DNA of 64,000 bases from Neorhizobium galegae (GCF_021391675.1 NZ_CP090095.1:1059501-1123500), one strand, 5' to 3'. Numbered from the stretch's first letter, positions 10,010 through 19,242 are shown. Notes: a model not told the origin generated them from the letters alone. Numbers and translations are program-made.

Positions 10010-11017
10010 ATGGCATCATCCATATCTGAAAAAAGCCCGCTCAAGATTCGCCTCTGCGGCCCGCGCGGTTTCTGCGCCGGCGTCGACAGGGCGATCCAGA
10101 TCGTCGTGCTGGCGCTGAAGGCCTATGGCGCGCCGGTCTATGTCCGCCACGAGATCGTCCACAACCGCTACGTGGTCGAGGGTCTCGAAGCGAAGGGCGC
10201 CGTTTTCGTCGAGGAACTGGACGAGATCCCGGCCGAACACCGCGACCAGCCGGTTGTCTTCTCTGCCCATGGCGTACCGAAATCCGTGCCCGAGGATGCC
10301 GAGGCCCGCAATCTCTTCTATCTCGACGCGACCTGCCCGCTGGTTTCGAAAGTCCACAAGCAGGCGATGCGCCACCAGCGCCTCGGCCGCCATGTGGTGC
10401 TGATCGGCCATGCCGGCCATCCGGAAGTGATCGGCACGATGGGCCAGCTGCCGCCGGGCACGGTGTCGCTGATCGATACGATCGCCGATGCGGAAGCCTA
10501 TGTCCCCGAAGATCCGGACAATCTCGGCTACGTCACCCAGACGACGCTCTCGGTGGACGACACGGCAGGCGTCATCGCCAAGCTGCAGGAGCGTTTCCCG
10601 AACCTCACGGCGCCGGCCGCCGACAGCATCTGCTACGCCACCACCAACCGCCAGGAGGCGGTCAAGGAAGCGGCTCCCGGCTGCGACCTCTTCATCGTCG
10701 TCGGTGCTCCCAATTCGTCGAATTCCAAGCGGCTTGTCGAAGTAGCGCTCCGGGCAGGGGCCAATCGCTCCCTGCTGGTGCAGCGCGCCTCCGAGTTGAA
10801 CTGGGACGAGATCGGCCACATCGGCACGCTCGGCCTTTCCGCCGGCGCCTCCGCCCCGGAAGTCATCGTCGACGAGATCATCGCCGCCTTCAAGGAGCGT
10901 TTCGAGGCCGAGATCGAGCTCGCGATCACCGCGGAAGAAACCGAAAATTTCCTCGTCAACCGCGAGCTGCGCGGCGTGCCTTTGACTGTTGAGGACATGG
11001 CATGGGTGAATGGGTGA
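10010..11017 (+). CDS. ispH: 4-hydroxy-3-methylbut-2-enyl diphosphate reductase
   Basis: 335 aa. Last step of the MEP isoprenoid pathway: reduces HMBPP to IPP and DMAPP using a [4Fe-4S] cluster. The three cluster cysteines are visible in [11 protein letters not shown] (Cys22 of the mature frame), [11 protein letters not shown] and [17 protein letters not shown] and GHAGHPEV carry the substrate histidines, and [11 protein letters not shown] follows. The ATG at 10010 is preferred over the TTG one codon before. Followed after 142 bp by thrB, as in other rhizobia. Confidence 0.97.
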   Translation: MASSISEKSPLKIRLCGPRGFCAGVDRAIQIVVLALKAYGAPVYVRHEIVHNRYVVEGLEAKGAVFVEELDEIPAEHRDQPVVFSAHGVPKSVPEDAEARNLFYLDATCPLVSKVHKQAMRHQRLGRHVVLIGHAGHPEVIGTMGQLPPGTVSLIDTIADAEAYVPEDPDNLGYVTQTTLSVDDTAGVIAKLQERFPNLTAPAADSICYATTNRQEAVKEAAPGCDLFIVVGAPNSSNSKRLVEVALRAGANRSLLVQRASELNWDEIGHIGTLGLSAGASAPEVIVDEIIAAFKERFEAEIELAITAEETENFLVNRELRGVPLTVEDMAWVNG

Positions 11018-11054
11018 GGAGCGGCCCGGCGAAGCCGGAAAAATCGATGGAGCG

Positions 11055-11100
11055 GTCCGATTTCAGCTTCGGACGCCCCGGCCTCTAGCGAAGGGCCGGG
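11055..11100. repeat. two tandem hairpins between ispH and thrB
   Basis: First stem GTCCGA / TCGGAC (11055-11060 with 11069-11074), second stem CCCGGCC / GGCCGGG (11077-11083 with 11094-11100). Neither has a T-tract. They probably shape the ispH 3' end or the thrB leader and not a clean terminator. Confidence 0.4.
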
Positions 11101-11159
11101 CGAGCCGCTAGGAAAGCCCCATCACTTATCTGCGCGGCAGAATCAAGCGGGATGACACC

Positions 11160-12143
11160 TTGGCCGTTTACACCGATATCACCGAAGACGACCTGAAGCA
11201 GTTCCTGACCGAATACGATGTCGGCGAACTGACCTCCTACAAGGGGATTGCCGAGGGCGTCGAGAATTCGAACTTCCTGCTGCATACGACCCGCGATCCG
11301 CTGATCCTGACGCTTTACGAAAAGCGGACGGATGAGCGTGACCTGCCGTTTTTCCTCGGCCTGATGCAGCATCTGGCGGCCGGCGGCCTGTCCTGCCCGC
11401 TGCCCCTGCCGCGCAACGACGGAAATCTCTACGGCACCCTGTCCGGCCGGCCCGCCGCCCTCATCTCCTTCCTCGAAGGCATGTGGCTGAGGAAGCCGGA
11501 GGCGAAACATTGCCGCGAGGTCGGCAAGGCGCTCGCCCGGATGCACCTGTCCGGCCAGGATTTCGAGCTGATACGCCCGAACTCGCTTTCCGTGGAGGGC
11601 TGGAAGACGCTTTGGGAAAGGTCCGCTGCGCGCGCCGACGAGGTCGAGACCGGCCTGCAGGACGAGATCTCATCGGAACTTGATCACCTGGACCGGAACT
11701 GGCCGAAGGACCTGGCCGCCGGCGTCATCCATGCGGATCTCTTCCAGGACAATGTCTTCTTCCTCGGCGACGAACTGTCCGGCCTGATCGACTTCTATTT
11801 CGCCTGCAACGACCTGCTCGCCTATGACGTCTCGATCTGCCTGAATGCCTGGTGTTTCGAAAAGGACGGCGCCTACAATCTCACCAAGGGTCAGGCGCTG
11901 CTCGAAGGCTACCAGAGCGTCCGCCCCCTTGAGAGGGCTGAGATCGAGGCCCTGCCGATCCTCGCCCGCGGTTCGGCGCTGCGCTTCTTCCTGACGAGGC
12001 TCTACGACTGGCTGACGACGCCGGCGGGCGCGCTGGTGGTCAAGAAGGACCCGCTCGAATATCTGCGCAAGCTGCGCTTCCACCGCCAAATTACATCGGC
12101 CACCGAATACGGGCTGGCCGAGGAAAGACAGTCCGCATCATGA
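11160..12143 (+). CDS. thrB: homoserine kinase (ThrB, APH-fold type)
   Basis: 327 aa. Phosphorylates L-homoserine in threonine biosynthesis. This is the aminoglycoside-phosphotransferase-fold form found in alphaproteobacteria and pseudomonads, not the GHMP type. Visible motifs are [13 protein letters not shown] near the N-terminus, the catalytic [13 protein letters not shown] and the metal aspartate in [10 protein letters not shown]. Translation appears to start at a TTG (11160), because the conserved N-terminus [11 protein letters not shown] begins directly there and no ATG is available. Its last bases overlap rnhA (ATGA), so the two are translated together. thrC is about 17 kb away. Confidence 0.95.
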   Translation: MAVYTDITEDDLKQFLTEYDVGELTSYKGIAEGVENSNFLLHTTRDPLILTLYEKRTDERDLPFFLGLMQHLAAGGLSCPLPLPRNDGNLYGTLSGRPAALISFLEGMWLRKPEAKHCREVGKALARMHLSGQDFELIRPNSLSVEGWKTLWERSAARADEVETGLQDEISSELDHLDRNWPKDLAAGVIHADLFQDNVFFLGDELSGLIDFYFACNDLLAYDVSICLNAWCFEKDGAYNLTKGQALLEGYQSVRPLERAEIEALPILARGSALRFFLTRLYDWLTTPAGALVVKKDPLEYLRKLRFHRQITSATEYGLAEERQSAS

Positions 12144-12580
12144 AGCAGGTAGAGATTTTCACCGACGGCGCCTGTTCCGGCAATCCCGGCCCGGGTGGCT
12201 GGGGCGCCATCCTGCGTTATGGCGACACGCAAAAGGAACTGTTCGGCGGCGAGGCCGATACGACCAACAACCGCATGGAGCTGATGGCGGCGATCAATTC
12301 CCTGAATGCGCTGAAGACCCCGTGCGAGGTCAACCTTCACACCGACAGCAAATATGTGATGGACGGCATTTCCAAATGGATCTTCGGCTGGAAGAAGAAC
12401 GGCTGGAAGACCGCCGACAAGAAGCCGGTGAAGAATGCCGAGCTCTGGCAGCAGCTTGAGGAAGCGCGCAACAAGCACAAGGTGACGCTGCACTGGGTGA
12501 AGGGCCACGCCGGCCATCCGGAAAACGAGCGCGCCGACGAGCTTGCCCGCCTCGGCATGGCGCCGTTCAAGAAGAAGTAG
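12140..12580 (+). CDS. rnhA: ribonuclease HI
   Basis: 146 aa, standard length. Cleaves RNA in RNA-DNA hybrids in the cytosol. Catalytic acidic residues are seen in [11 protein letters not shown] (Asp9), NNRMELMAA and HTDSKYV, with the handle region WKKNGWKT and the C-terminal [13 protein letters not shown]. The start overlaps the thrB stop (ATGA), the conserved thrB-rnhA arrangement of rhizobia. Confidence 0.97.
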   Translation: MKQVEIFTDGACSGNPGPGGWGAILRYGDTQKELFGGEADTTNNRMELMAAINSLNALKTPCEVNLHTDSKYVMDGISKWIFGWKKNGWKTADKKPVKNAELWQQLEEARNKHKVTLHWVKGHAGHPENERADELARLGMAPFKKK

Positions 12581-12595
12581 GCGGAGCGCTGAGCG

Positions 12596-13405
12596 ATGAC
12601 CTTGCGCCTGATCTCCCTCAACGCCTGGGGCGGCCGCGTCCATGCGCCGCTGATGCAGTATCTCAAGGCGGCTGACCCGGATGTGCTCTGCCTGCAGGAA
12701 GTCACCCGCACGCCGGATGCGGACGCCGACTGGCTGGCCTACCGCGACGGCGCCTTCGAACTGCCCCAGCGCGCCAACCTCTATGAGGATGTGAAGGCGG
12801 TTCTGCCCGGCCATGAGGCGATGTACGCTCCGGTCGCCCGTGGCACGCTGTTCGAGGGTGAGCGGGAGGTCGGCTCCGAATTCGGCCTTGCCACTTTCGT
12901 GCGCGGCTCTTTCCCGATTGTCGGCCAGCAGCTCGGTTTCGTGCATGGAGAGTTCTCGGCCGACGGCTGGGGCGTGCACCCGCGCTCGCGCAACGCCCAC
13001 GCCGTCCGCGTCCACCGCTACGGTACCGGCTCGGCGGTGACCATCGTGCAGATGCACGGGCTGCGGGATCTTGCCGGCAAGGGCGATACGCCGGCCCGGC
13101 TGGCCCAGGCCCACGCTCTCGTCGCGCTGATCGGAAAGGTCTGGCAGCCGGGTGAACCACTTGTCGTCTGTGGCGATTTCAATCTGCAGCCCGGCAGCGA
13201 GACCTTCGCCATTCTCGGAGAACTCGGCCTCACCGATCTCGTCACCACCCGCGGTTTCACCGACGCCCGCACGTCCTGGTACCCGAAGGAGGGCCGTTAT
13301 GCCGATTACCTGCTGGTGACGCCGGATGTGAAGGTCGAGAATTTTGATGTCGTCGCCGAGCCGGAAGTTTCCGACCACCGCGCGCTTCTTCTGGAAATCG
13401 CCTGA
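12596..13405 (+). CDS. endonuclease/exonuclease/phosphatase family protein
   Basis: 269 aa cytosolic hydrolase of the EEP (DNase I-like) superfamily. Motifs in order: LISLNAWGG at the N-terminus, CLQEV (metal-binding Glu), VQMHGLRDL, VVCGDFNLQPGSE (Asp/Asn pair), and the terminal SDHRALLLE (catalytic Asp-His). No signal peptide. The substrate (phosphodiester, phospholipid or nucleic acid) cannot be told from sequence. It begins 15 bases after rnhA and is probably in the same transcript. Confidence 0.85.
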   Translation: MTLRLISLNAWGGRVHAPLMQYLKAADPDVLCLQEVTRTPDADADWLAYRDGAFELPQRANLYEDVKAVLPGHEAMYAPVARGTLFEGEREVGSEFGLATFVRGSFPIVGQQLGFVHGEFSADGWGVHPRSRNAHAVRVHRYGTGSAVTIVQMHGLRDLAGKGDTPARLAQAHALVALIGKVWQPGEPLVVCGDFNLQPGSETFAILGELGLTDLVTTRGFTDARTSWYPKEGRYADYLLVTPDVKVENFDVVAEPEVSDHRALLLEIA

Positions 13406-13468
13406 GCCGCTGTTGCGCTCCGAGCATCAGTCACTATTCTGCCGCCAACAACCCGTGGAGGTCCGCTC

Positions 13469-13777
13469 ATGATCCTGCATTGCGTATTCGTCCGGTTCAA
13501 GGCGGCCATCCAGCAGGCCGACAAGCAGTCGATCTACGATGCGATCGACGCGCTGAAGGATGTCACGCCCGGCATCCTCGACGTGAAATTCGGCCAGAAC
13601 GTCTCGCCGGAAGGCCTGAACGGCGGCTTTCTCGACGGTTTCATCGTGACCTTCGAGAACCCCGAGGCGCGCGACGCCTATCTCGTCCATCCGGACCACA
13701 TAGCTGTCGGCGACCGGATCATCGGTTCCGCGGACGGCGGTCTGTCGGGGCTTCTGGTTTTCGATATGGCGGTCTGA
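13469..13777 (+). CDS. Dabb family (stress-responsive A/B barrel) protein
   Basis: 102 aa, one dimeric alpha/beta-barrel domain. ILHCVFVRFKAAIQQADKQ at the start, the mid-domain GLNGGFLDGFIVTFEN and the C-terminal YLVHPDHIAVGDRI are typical of the Dabb family. Some relatives are heme- or small-molecule-binding; most are uncharacterised. A good ribosome-binding site (GTGGAGG) lies upstream. It converges with the zinc transporter operon. Confidence 0.82.
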   Translation: MILHCVFVRFKAAIQQADKQSIYDAIDALKDVTPGILDVKFGQNVSPEGLNGGFLDGFIVTFENPEARDAYLVHPDHIAVGDRIIGSADGGLSGLLVFDMAV

Positions 13778-13819
13778 AGAAAGGCCGCGGGCGTTTGCCC
13801 TCAGCCTCCTCTTGCGGGA

Positions 13820-14719
13820 TCAGCTCGACTTCGCCATCGCCGCGGCGATCTGGTCGACATTGTAGCGGAACATCTTTTCATAGGTCGGCGCCGGCCCCTT
13901 GGCATCCGAGAGCGATTCGACATAAAGCTCGCCACCCGGCTGGGCAGCCGTCGCCTTGGCGATCTGCTTCACGAGCCGCGGATCGTTGGAATTCTCCAGG
14001 AAGTAGGTTTTTACGCCCTCGGCCTTGATCTGCTCGATCAGCTTGGCGACGTCGGCGGCGGAAGCTTCCGTTTCGGTCGAAAGACCGAGCGGCGCCAGGA
14101 AGCTGACATTGTATTCGCGGCCGAAATAACCGAAGGCATCGTGGCTGGTCAGCACCTTGCGGCGGTCGGCCGGTACCGCGTCGAACTTGGAATGCGCGTA
14201 GGCATTCATGGCGTCGAGCTTCTGGATATAGGCCTCGGCATTCGCCTTGAAGGCGCCGGCATCGGCCGGATCTGCCTCCGAGAGCGCCTTCTCGATATTG
14301 GCGACCCAGACCTTCACGTTGACCGGGCTGTTCCAGACATGCGGATCGGTCACCGTCTTGCCGTCTTCGTCCATGGTGCGGGTATTGACGCCTTCCGACA
14401 CCACGACCGGCTTGCCCTTGTAGCCCGAGGCGGTGATCAGTCGGTCCATCCAGCCTTCCAGGCCTTCGCCGCTGACAAAGGCGACCTGCGCCGCCTTGAG
14501 GTTCCGGGCGTCCGTCGGCGACGGCTCGAATTCATGGGGATCGCCGTTCGGGCCGACGAGGTTCGTCACCTTCACATGTTTGCCGCCCACCTGGGAGACG
14601 ACGTCGCCGAGCACCGTGAAGGAGGCGACGACCTTGAGCGTGTCCGCGAAGGCCGGCACGGCGGAAAAGGCCATGAGGGCGGGAATGGCGGCAGAGAGAA
14701 GCAGTCTGCGGGATATCAT
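13820..14719 (-). CDS. zinc ABC transporter substrate-binding protein (TroA/AztC type)
   Basis: 299 aa periplasmic cluster A-I binding protein with a signal peptide (cleavage after AFA near residue 25). Predicted metal ligands are His62 (GDPHEF), His127 (TDPHVWN), His193 (TSHDAFG) and an acidic residue in ENSNDP (about 242-246). The long histidine-rich loop of classical ZnuA is missing, as in AztC and TroA proteins. The ATG at 14719 follows AAGGAG. Last gene of the operon: small ORF, ATPase, permease, binding protein. The Zur-like boxes upstream favour zinc over manganese. In Agrobacterium a Zur-regulated troCBA system is known, and this may be the same system. Confidence 0.9.
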   Translation of the reverse strand: MISRRLLLSAAIPALMAFSAVPAFADTLKVVASFTVLGDVVSQVGGKHVKVTNLVGPNGDPHEFEPSPTDARNLKAAQVAFVSGEGLEGWMDRLITASGYKGKPVVVSEGVNTRTMDEDGKTVTDPHVWNSPVNVKVWVANIEKALSEADPADAGAFKANAEAYIQKLDAMNAYAHSKFDAVPADRRKVLTSHDAFGYFGREYNVSFLAPLGLSTETEASAADVAKLIEQIKAEGVKTYFLENSNDPRLVKQIAKATAAQPGGELYVESLSDAKGPAPTYEKMFRYNVDQIAAAMAKSS

Positions 14720-14748
14720 CGAGGTCTCCTTGAGATTGACCGGTGGTA

Positions 14749-15621
14749 TCAGCCCTTCAGATGTGGGCTGGGAAACAGCCACCGGGCAAAGCCGGACGGC
14801 GAGAAGAGAATGGAAAGGCCGTAGATCACCGCCGCCGTCATGATGATCGTCGGGCCGGAGGCGAGTTCGAGGTGATAGGAGGCGACCAGCCCGACATAGC
14901 CGGAGACGGCCGCCGTGGCGGCGGCAAGCGCTATCATCGCCGTCAGGCTGCGGCCCCAGAGCTGCGCCACTGCGGCCGGCAGCATCATCAGCCCGACCGC
15001 CATCAGCGTGCCGAGCGCCTGGAAGCTCGCGACCATGTTCAGCACCACGAGCAGCAGGAACAGCGCGTGATAGACCGGCCCGCGGCCGCCGACGGTGCGC
15101 AGGAAGCCCGGATCGAAACATTCCGCCACCAGCGGCCGGTAGACCAGGGCAAGGGCGATGAGCGTCACCGATGTGATCGAGCCGATGAGGGCGAGTGCGG
15201 GGCCGTCGATCGCCAGAATGGTGCCGAACAGCACGTGCAGCAGATCGATGTTGGAGCCGCGCAGCGAGACGATCAGCACGCCCAAGGCCAGAGAAGTCAG
15301 GTAGAAGCTCGCAAAGCTCGCGTCTTCCTGCAGCACCGTGGCGCGGCTGACCACCCCGGAAAGCAGCGCCACTGAAAGACCCGCTACGAGCCCGCCGATC
15401 CCCATCGCAGTCAGCGACAGCGAGCCGGCGACGAGATAGCCGATCGCCGCACCCGGCAGCACCGCATGGCTCATCGCGTCGCCCATCAGGCTCATGCGCC
15501 GCAGCATCAGGAAGACACCGATCGGTCCGGAGCCGAGCGCCAGGCAGAGGCAGGCGACCAACGCCCGGCGCATGAAGCCGTAATCGGCAAACGGCGCGAT
15601 CAGCAGATCGTATGTGCTCAT
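14749..15621 (-). CDS. zinc/manganese ABC transporter permease
   Basis: 290 aa integral membrane protein with about eight helices, ABC-3 family. LMLRRMSLMGDAMSHAVLPGAAIGY and LAVGLMMLPAAVAQLW-like segments match ZnuB/TroC/MntB permeases. The ATG at 15621 overlaps the stop of the ATPase gene (ATGA), showing tight coupling. Works with the upstream ATPase and downstream binding protein to import zinc. Confidence 0.9.
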   Translation of the reverse strand: MSTYDLLIAPFADYGFMRRALVACLCLALGSGPIGVFLMLRRMSLMGDAMSHAVLPGAAIGYLVAGSLSLTAMGIGGLVAGLSVALLSGVVSRATVLQEDASFASFYLTSLALGVLIVSLRGSNIDLLHVLFGTILAIDGPALALIGSITSVTLIALALVYRPLVAECFDPGFLRTVGGRGPVYHALFLLLVVLNMVASFQALGTLMAVGLMMLPAAVAQLWGRSLTAMIALAAATAAVSGYVGLVASYHLELASGPTIIMTAAVIYGLSILFSPSGFARWLFPSPHLKG

Positions 15622-16385
15622 GCGACAACCCCGTTGCTCGAGGCCCTTCCGCTTGGGTTCTCGCAAATCCCTGCGCCGTCGTCCCATCGCTCCGCCATCA
15701 TCCGTGCCTTGAGCAGGTTGCCGGCCGACATCACCTCCGCCGTCAGCCCCCAGGCGATGCATTCGCGGGCCAGAAGCAGGGTCTCGGGAAAATGCGCCCG
15801 CACCTGCTCGAGGTCGTGCAGCACGGCGATCACGGTGCGGCCCTCGCCGTGCCAGCGCGCGACGATGTCGAGCAGGTCCTGGGTGGTGCGAGCATCGATC
15901 GCCGTAAAAGGTTCGTCGAGCAGGATGACCTTGGCATCCTGAAGCAGAAGGCGCGCAAACAGCACCCGCTGGAACTGCCCGGCCGAAAGCGAGCCGATCG
16001 GCCGCCGTTCGAAGCCGCCGAGGCCGACGGCGGCGAGCATACTGGCCGCTTTGGCGTATTCCGTCGCTCTGTTCGCCCTGAAGGCTCCCGTATGCCGCCA
16101 GGCGCCGAGCAGCACCGTATCGAGGACGGAGATCGGGAAACGCCGGTTGATATCTGCCGCTTGCGGCAGATATCCGAAATCGCTGCGGATGAGCTGATGC
16201 TGCAGCCGCCCTTCCGCCGGCCGCAATTCGCCCATGATCGCCTTCATCAGCGTCGATTTGCCGGCACCGTTCGGCCCGGCAATCGCGGTCAGGCTGCCGG
16301 CCCGGAAGAAACCCGATACGTGGTGGACGGCGGGATGGCGGTCGTAGGTGACCGTGAGATTATCGAGCGTGAGGAGGGCGCTCAC
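15618..16385 (-). CDS. zinc ABC transporter ATP-binding protein
   Basis: 255 aa. Walker A is GPNGAGKST, the signature is LSAGQFQR and Walker B is VILLDEPF with the H-loop in AVLHDLEQV. The start is a GTG at 16385 that overlaps the stop of the small upstream ORF (GTGA). The C-terminal 30 or so residues beyond the H-loop domain are not conserved in type. Energises the zinc importer; the order ATPase-permease-binding protein is that of aztABC/troCBA-like operons. Confidence 0.9.
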   Translation of the reverse strand: MSALLTLDNLTVTYDRHPAVHHVSGFFRAGSLTAIAGPNGAGKSTLMKAIMGELRPAEGRLQHQLIRSDFGYLPQAADINRRFPISVLDTVLLGAWRHTGAFRANRATEYAKAASMLAAVGLGGFERRPIGSLSAGQFQRVLFARLLLQDAKVILLDEPFTAIDARTTQDLLDIVARWHGEGRTVIAVLHDLEQVRAHFPETLLLARECIAWGLTAEVMSAGNLLKARMMAERWDDGAGICENPSGRASSNGVVA

Positions 16386-16504
16386 GGAAGCATTGCCGCC
16401 CAGCCGATCGCCAGCCAGAGAAGGCCAAGGAGCAGCGCGACATAGACGAGGCGGCCAAGAGCCGAACGGCCGATCAAGCCAGGGGAGTGGAGTGGATGTG
16501 CCAT
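16382..16504 (-). CDS. tiny membrane protein leading the zinc transporter operon
   Basis: 40 aa from the ATG at 16504, or 44 aa from an in-frame ATG at 16516. A histidine-containing N-terminus (MAHPLHSPG) is followed by one hydrophobic helix, about VYVALLLGLLWLAIGWAA, and ends MLP. The stop overlaps the GTG start of the ATPase (GTGA), so ATPase translation depends on this reading frame. No good ribosome-binding site precedes either ATG, and the Zur boxes end only five bases upstream of the second, so the transcript may be leaderless. It could be a real transporter accessory peptide or a leader used only for coupling. I do not know a named family. Confidence 0.65.
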   Translation of the reverse strand: MAHPLHSPGLIGRSALGRLVYVALLLGLLWLAIGWAAMLP

Positions 16505-16520
16505 TCGGTCCGCCATTTAT

Positions 16521-16547
16521 GTAATAACATTACAGTTATGTTATAAC
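16521..16547. promoter_or_regulatory. two adjacent Zur-type operator boxes
   Basis: Two perfect inverted repeats in tandem: GTAAT-AAC-ATTAC (16521-16533) and GTTAT-GTT-ATAAC (16535-16547), centres 14 bp apart. They fit the alphaproteobacterial Zur pattern of AT-rich palindromes near GTTATNNNATAAC. They lie directly upstream of the small ORF that leads the zinc ABC operon, overlapping where the -10 region should be. Zinc-dependent repression by Zur is inferred; zur itself is not in the window. Confidence 0.75.
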
Positions 16548-16590
16548 GATTATGGCGGAAAGAAGGCGCGATCAAAACGCGATGTGGGCG

Positions 16591-16624
16591 TAAAACAAAA
16601 AGGGCACCGGATGGCGCCCTTTTC
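16591..16624 (-). terminator. intrinsic terminator of the peroxiredoxin gene
   Basis: On the minus strand a seven-base stem GGGCGCC / GGTGCCC (one G-U pair) with a four-base loop is followed by TTTTTGTTTT. It lies 23 bases past the peroxiredoxin stop and before the Zur box region. Confidence 0.85.
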
Positions 16625-16646
16625 AAACGGAAATGCAAACTCGGCC

Positions 16647-17132
16647 TCAGAGCTGTTCCAGCATCGCGGCGGCGCCGGAGACTGTGGCCTGGCCGGGGCT
16701 TTCCTCGACATTGAGCGACTTCACGACGCCGTTTTCGACCAGCATCGAATAACGCTTCGAGCGCACGCCGAGGCCGCCGGCGGAAAGGTCGGCGTCGAGG
16801 CCGAGCGCCTTGGTGAAGGCGCCGTCCCAGTCGGCCAGGAAGTGGATCTTGCCGAGGCCGCCGGTCTGGGTGGCCCAGGCGCCCATCACATGCCAGTCGT
16901 TGACGGCGAGGACGGCAATGTCGTCGACTCCCTTGGAGAGGATCGCGTCGCGGTTCTCGAGATAGCCCGGCAGGTGGTTCAGCGTGCAGGTGGGCGTAAA
17001 GGCGCCGGGCACGGCGAAGACAACCACCTTCTTTCCATCGAAAAGCTGTTCGGTGGTGATCTCCACCGGGCCGTCCGCGGTCTTTTCCTTGAACTTGGCT
17101 GTGGGAAGTTTGTCGCCGATGGCAATCGTCAT
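16647..17132 (-). CDS. Prx5-type peroxiredoxin (1-Cys)
   Basis: 161 aa cytosolic thiol peroxidase of the Prx5/PMP20 family. The peroxidatic site is PGAFTPTCT with Cys49. It is the only cysteine in the protein, so recycling must use an outside thiol, typically glutaredoxin/glutathione. FADWDGAF-like HFLADWDGAFTKALG and the C-terminal SPGQATVSGA are conserved in this family. Monocistronic by position, with its own terminator. Confidence 0.93.
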   Translation of the reverse strand: MTIAIGDKLPTAKFKEKTADGPVEITTEQLFDGKKVVVFAVPGAFTPTCTLNHLPGYLENRDAILSKGVDDIAVLAVNDWHVMGAWATQTGGLGKIHFLADWDGAFTKALGLDADLSAGGLGVRSKRYSMLVENGVVKSLNVEESPGQATVSGAAAMLEQL

Positions 17133-17271
17133 GGGGCTCTCCTCGGTTGGGCGAGCGCCTGTTTCAGGCCCGCCATTCGCGGCGCACTATAGAGCGCACT
17201 TGGCGCAAGACAAGGGAAAGGCCGCAATGCAACGGGCCGCCGGAGGCAGGTCCGATCAACAGGACGTGACG

Positions 17272-18129
17272 TCACTCGAAGGCGAGCGAGGTTTCCATGG
17301 CGCGGTTGCCGGCGATCACCAGAATGCCCCAGCGCTTGCCCTTGATGTCGTAATTCTTCGGTAATTTGCCGACCGGCATGTCGAGCGCGTAAGCGTCGCC
17401 GTCACGCCGGCCGTTGACGCCGTCGAAAAGCACGTGGCCCTGCGGACCGGTGACGATCACCTGAGGCGGTGCCGAGGCCTCGGGCGGCAGTTTCAGCTTC
17501 AGGGCCAGCTTGTCGCGCCCCTGCGTCATCGCGTAGTAGGTGACCGCGAAATCGTCCGAGGGCGGTTCCGGGAGTGTCGAGGCCGCCGCGTTGAGGATCA
17601 TCGCCTCTTCGACGGGTGTGCCCTTGGTGGCTCCGAGCTGCAGCGAGAACTCCGCCTGGAACGGAATGCAGATATTGCGGCATAGGCCGACGAAGGCGGA
17701 AGCGCCGAGGTTCAGGGGCTTGCCGGGATCCTCCATCTTGAGCTCGAAGGGCAGGGTGACCGCATGGTCGTAGCCGATATCGCGCAGCTTGCCGTTGTCG
17801 ATCCGCTTCGGCACGGGATAGCTCATGCTGTTCAGCGTCACGCCGCTTGCCTTCGAAAACACCATCTGCGGCGGAATGCCGGCATCGCCCGGCTCCTTCC
17901 AATAGGTGATCCAGCCGGCCTTCGGTTCGATCTGCAGCGCGCCGCGCACCGTGCCGTCGGGCTCGGGCGGCATCGCCACCACCCGCATCCGGCCGCCCTC
18001 GTTGCTCGCCCACGGCGTGGTTTCGGCGCAGCTCATCGAGGCAATGCCCAGGACCGCGCCTGCGGTGATGCAGGCGGCGAGCGCTGCGGGCGCGCGGGAC
18101 GGAGTGCTTCTCGGCGAAATTCTCTTCAT
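17272..18129 (-). CDS. DsbD N-terminal-domain-like periplasmic protein
   Basis: 285 aa. A signal peptide-like N-terminus (hydrophobic about residues 12-32, ending near SCAET) precedes a domain seen at the N-terminus of DsbD/ScsB thiol-disulfide proteins. It carries the conserved WITYWKEPGDAGIPP and the cysteine pair CRNICIPF, which in DsbD exchanges electrons. The membrane and thioredoxin parts of DsbD are absent, so it is a free-standing periplasmic domain. The partner is unknown. The start at 18129 lacks a strong ribosome-binding site; a start nearer MSCAET would remove the signal peptide and is less likely. Confidence 0.78.
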   Translation of the reverse strand: MKRISPRSTPSRAPAALAACITAGAVLGIASMSCAETTPWASNEGGRMRVVAMPPEPDGTVRGALQIEPKAGWITYWKEPGDAGIPPQMVFSKASGVTLNSMSYPVPKRIDNGKLRDIGYDHAVTLPFELKMEDPGKPLNLGASAFVGLCRNICIPFQAEFSLQLGATKGTPVEEAMILNAAASTLPEPPSDDFAVTYYAMTQGRDKLALKLKLPPEASAPPQVIVTGPQGHVLFDGVNGRRDGDAYALDMPVGKLPKNYDIKGKRWGILVIAGNRAMETSLAFE

Positions 18130-18291
18130 CGACCAAGCGTTTAACTGATTGGCCTTGCCCGAACCAGTCACGAGCCCGCGCAAACTGATCATTTTCGGTT
18201 GATTGATCGGGGCGACTGCCCCATCTTGATGGAATTGCAATTGACGCTCTCCTGCCCGTTTGGCCGGGCCGGAAGGCAGGCTGGAGGCATC

Positions 18292-18897
18292 ATGTCTTTC
18301 TCGACCCTCGGGGACAAGAGTGAACGGGGCTTCCTGGACGGACAGTTCCTGATTGCCATGCCGGGCATGCAGGACAGCAATTTCACCCGTGCCGTCGTTT
18401 ATATCTGTGCCCATTCGTCGGCTGGCGCGATGGGTTTCATCATCAACCGCGCGCAGCAGATTTCGTTCACGGACGTTCTCCTCCACCTGAAGATCATGGA
18501 TCAGGCCGATGCGATCATGCTGCCGGTGCAGACCCGTGATCTGCCGATCCTTTCCGGCGGTCCGGTCGAGACCGGCCGCGGTTTCGTGCTGCATTCGGAC
18601 GATTTCGTCAGCGAGTCCTCCATTCCGGTCAGTGACGACATCTCGCTGACCGCCACGCTCGATATCATCCGCGCCATCTGCGCCGGGCGGGGACCGGCAC
18701 GTGCCACGATGCTGCTCGGTTACGCCGGCTGGGGTGCCGGCCAGCTGGAGCTCGAGATCGCCAACAACGGCTGGCTGAACTGCCCTGCCAGCGACGCGCT
18801 GATCTTCGACCGCGCACTGGAAGGCAAATACGAACGCGCCCTCGCACTCCTCGGCGTCAGCCCGGAAATGCTCTCCAGCGAAGCGGGCCACGCCTGA
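18292..18897 (+). CDS. YqgE/AlgH family protein (UPF0301)
   Basis: 201 aa single-domain protein. [15 protein letters not shown] near the N-terminus, [11 protein letters not shown], the [14 protein letters not shown] segment and the [11 protein letters not shown] segment are diagnostic of UPF0301/YqgE. The biochemical role is unknown; AlgH of Pseudomonas was linked to alginate control. The ATG at 18292 has GGAGG five bases upstream. An open frame continues upstream but lacks family character. Divergent from the DsbD-like gene. Confidence 0.92.
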   Translation: MSFSTLGDKSERGFLDGQFLIAMPGMQDSNFTRAVVYICAHSSAGAMGFIINRAQQISFTDVLLHLKIMDQADAIMLPVQTRDLPILSGGPVETGRGFVLHSDDFVSESSIPVSDDISLTATLDIIRAICAGRGPARATMLLGYAGWGAGQLELEIANNGWLNCPASDALIFDRALEGKYERALALLGVSPEMLSSEAGHA

Positions 18898-18990
18898 TCG
18901 TTCAATTTTAAAAGATTTCCGGAACGAAGCCTCCAGCCCGGAGTTCTTTTCCCAGCAGGACGATGGGCGTCCTTACCGAGGAGAAGCACG

Positions 18991-19182
18991 ATGGGCAGCA
19001 CCAGTGACAAGATGGCCGGCAAGGCCAACGAAATGGCCGGCAAGGTCAAGCAGGCAGCCGGCGACATGACCGACAATCCGAAGCTCAAGGCAAAGGGTGC
19101 GGGCCAGGAAGCCAAGGGCCATGCGCAGCAGGCCAAGGGCAAGGTCAAGGATGCGGTGAAGGGTGTTGTCGACCGCATGTAA
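18991..19182 (+). CDS. CsbD family stress-response protein
   Basis: 63 aa, highly charged and alanine/lysine/glycine rich. The repeats DKMAGKANEMAGKVKQAAG and AKGAGQEAKGHAQQAKGKVKD are typical of CsbD proteins, which are general-stress (sigma-B or EcfG controlled in other bacteria) proteins of unknown mechanism. Good ribosome-binding site GAGGAG. A strong terminator follows. Confidence 0.88.
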   Translation: MGSTSDKMAGKANEMAGKVKQAAGDMTDNPKLKAKGAGQEAKGHAQQAKGKVKDAVKGVVDRM

Positions 19183-19208
19183 CGATTACTCTACAAGCTT
19201 AGAATGCG

Positions 19209-19242
19209 AACCTGTTCCGGCTCCGGCCGGAGCAGGTTTTCT
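19209..19242 (+). terminator. intrinsic terminator after csbD-like gene
   Basis: A 12-base stem AACCTGTTCCGG / CCGGAGCAGGTT (one G-U pair) with a six-base loop is followed by TTTTCTGT. It lies about 27 bases after the CsbD stop and before the metallopeptidase-like gene. Confidence 0.88.
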
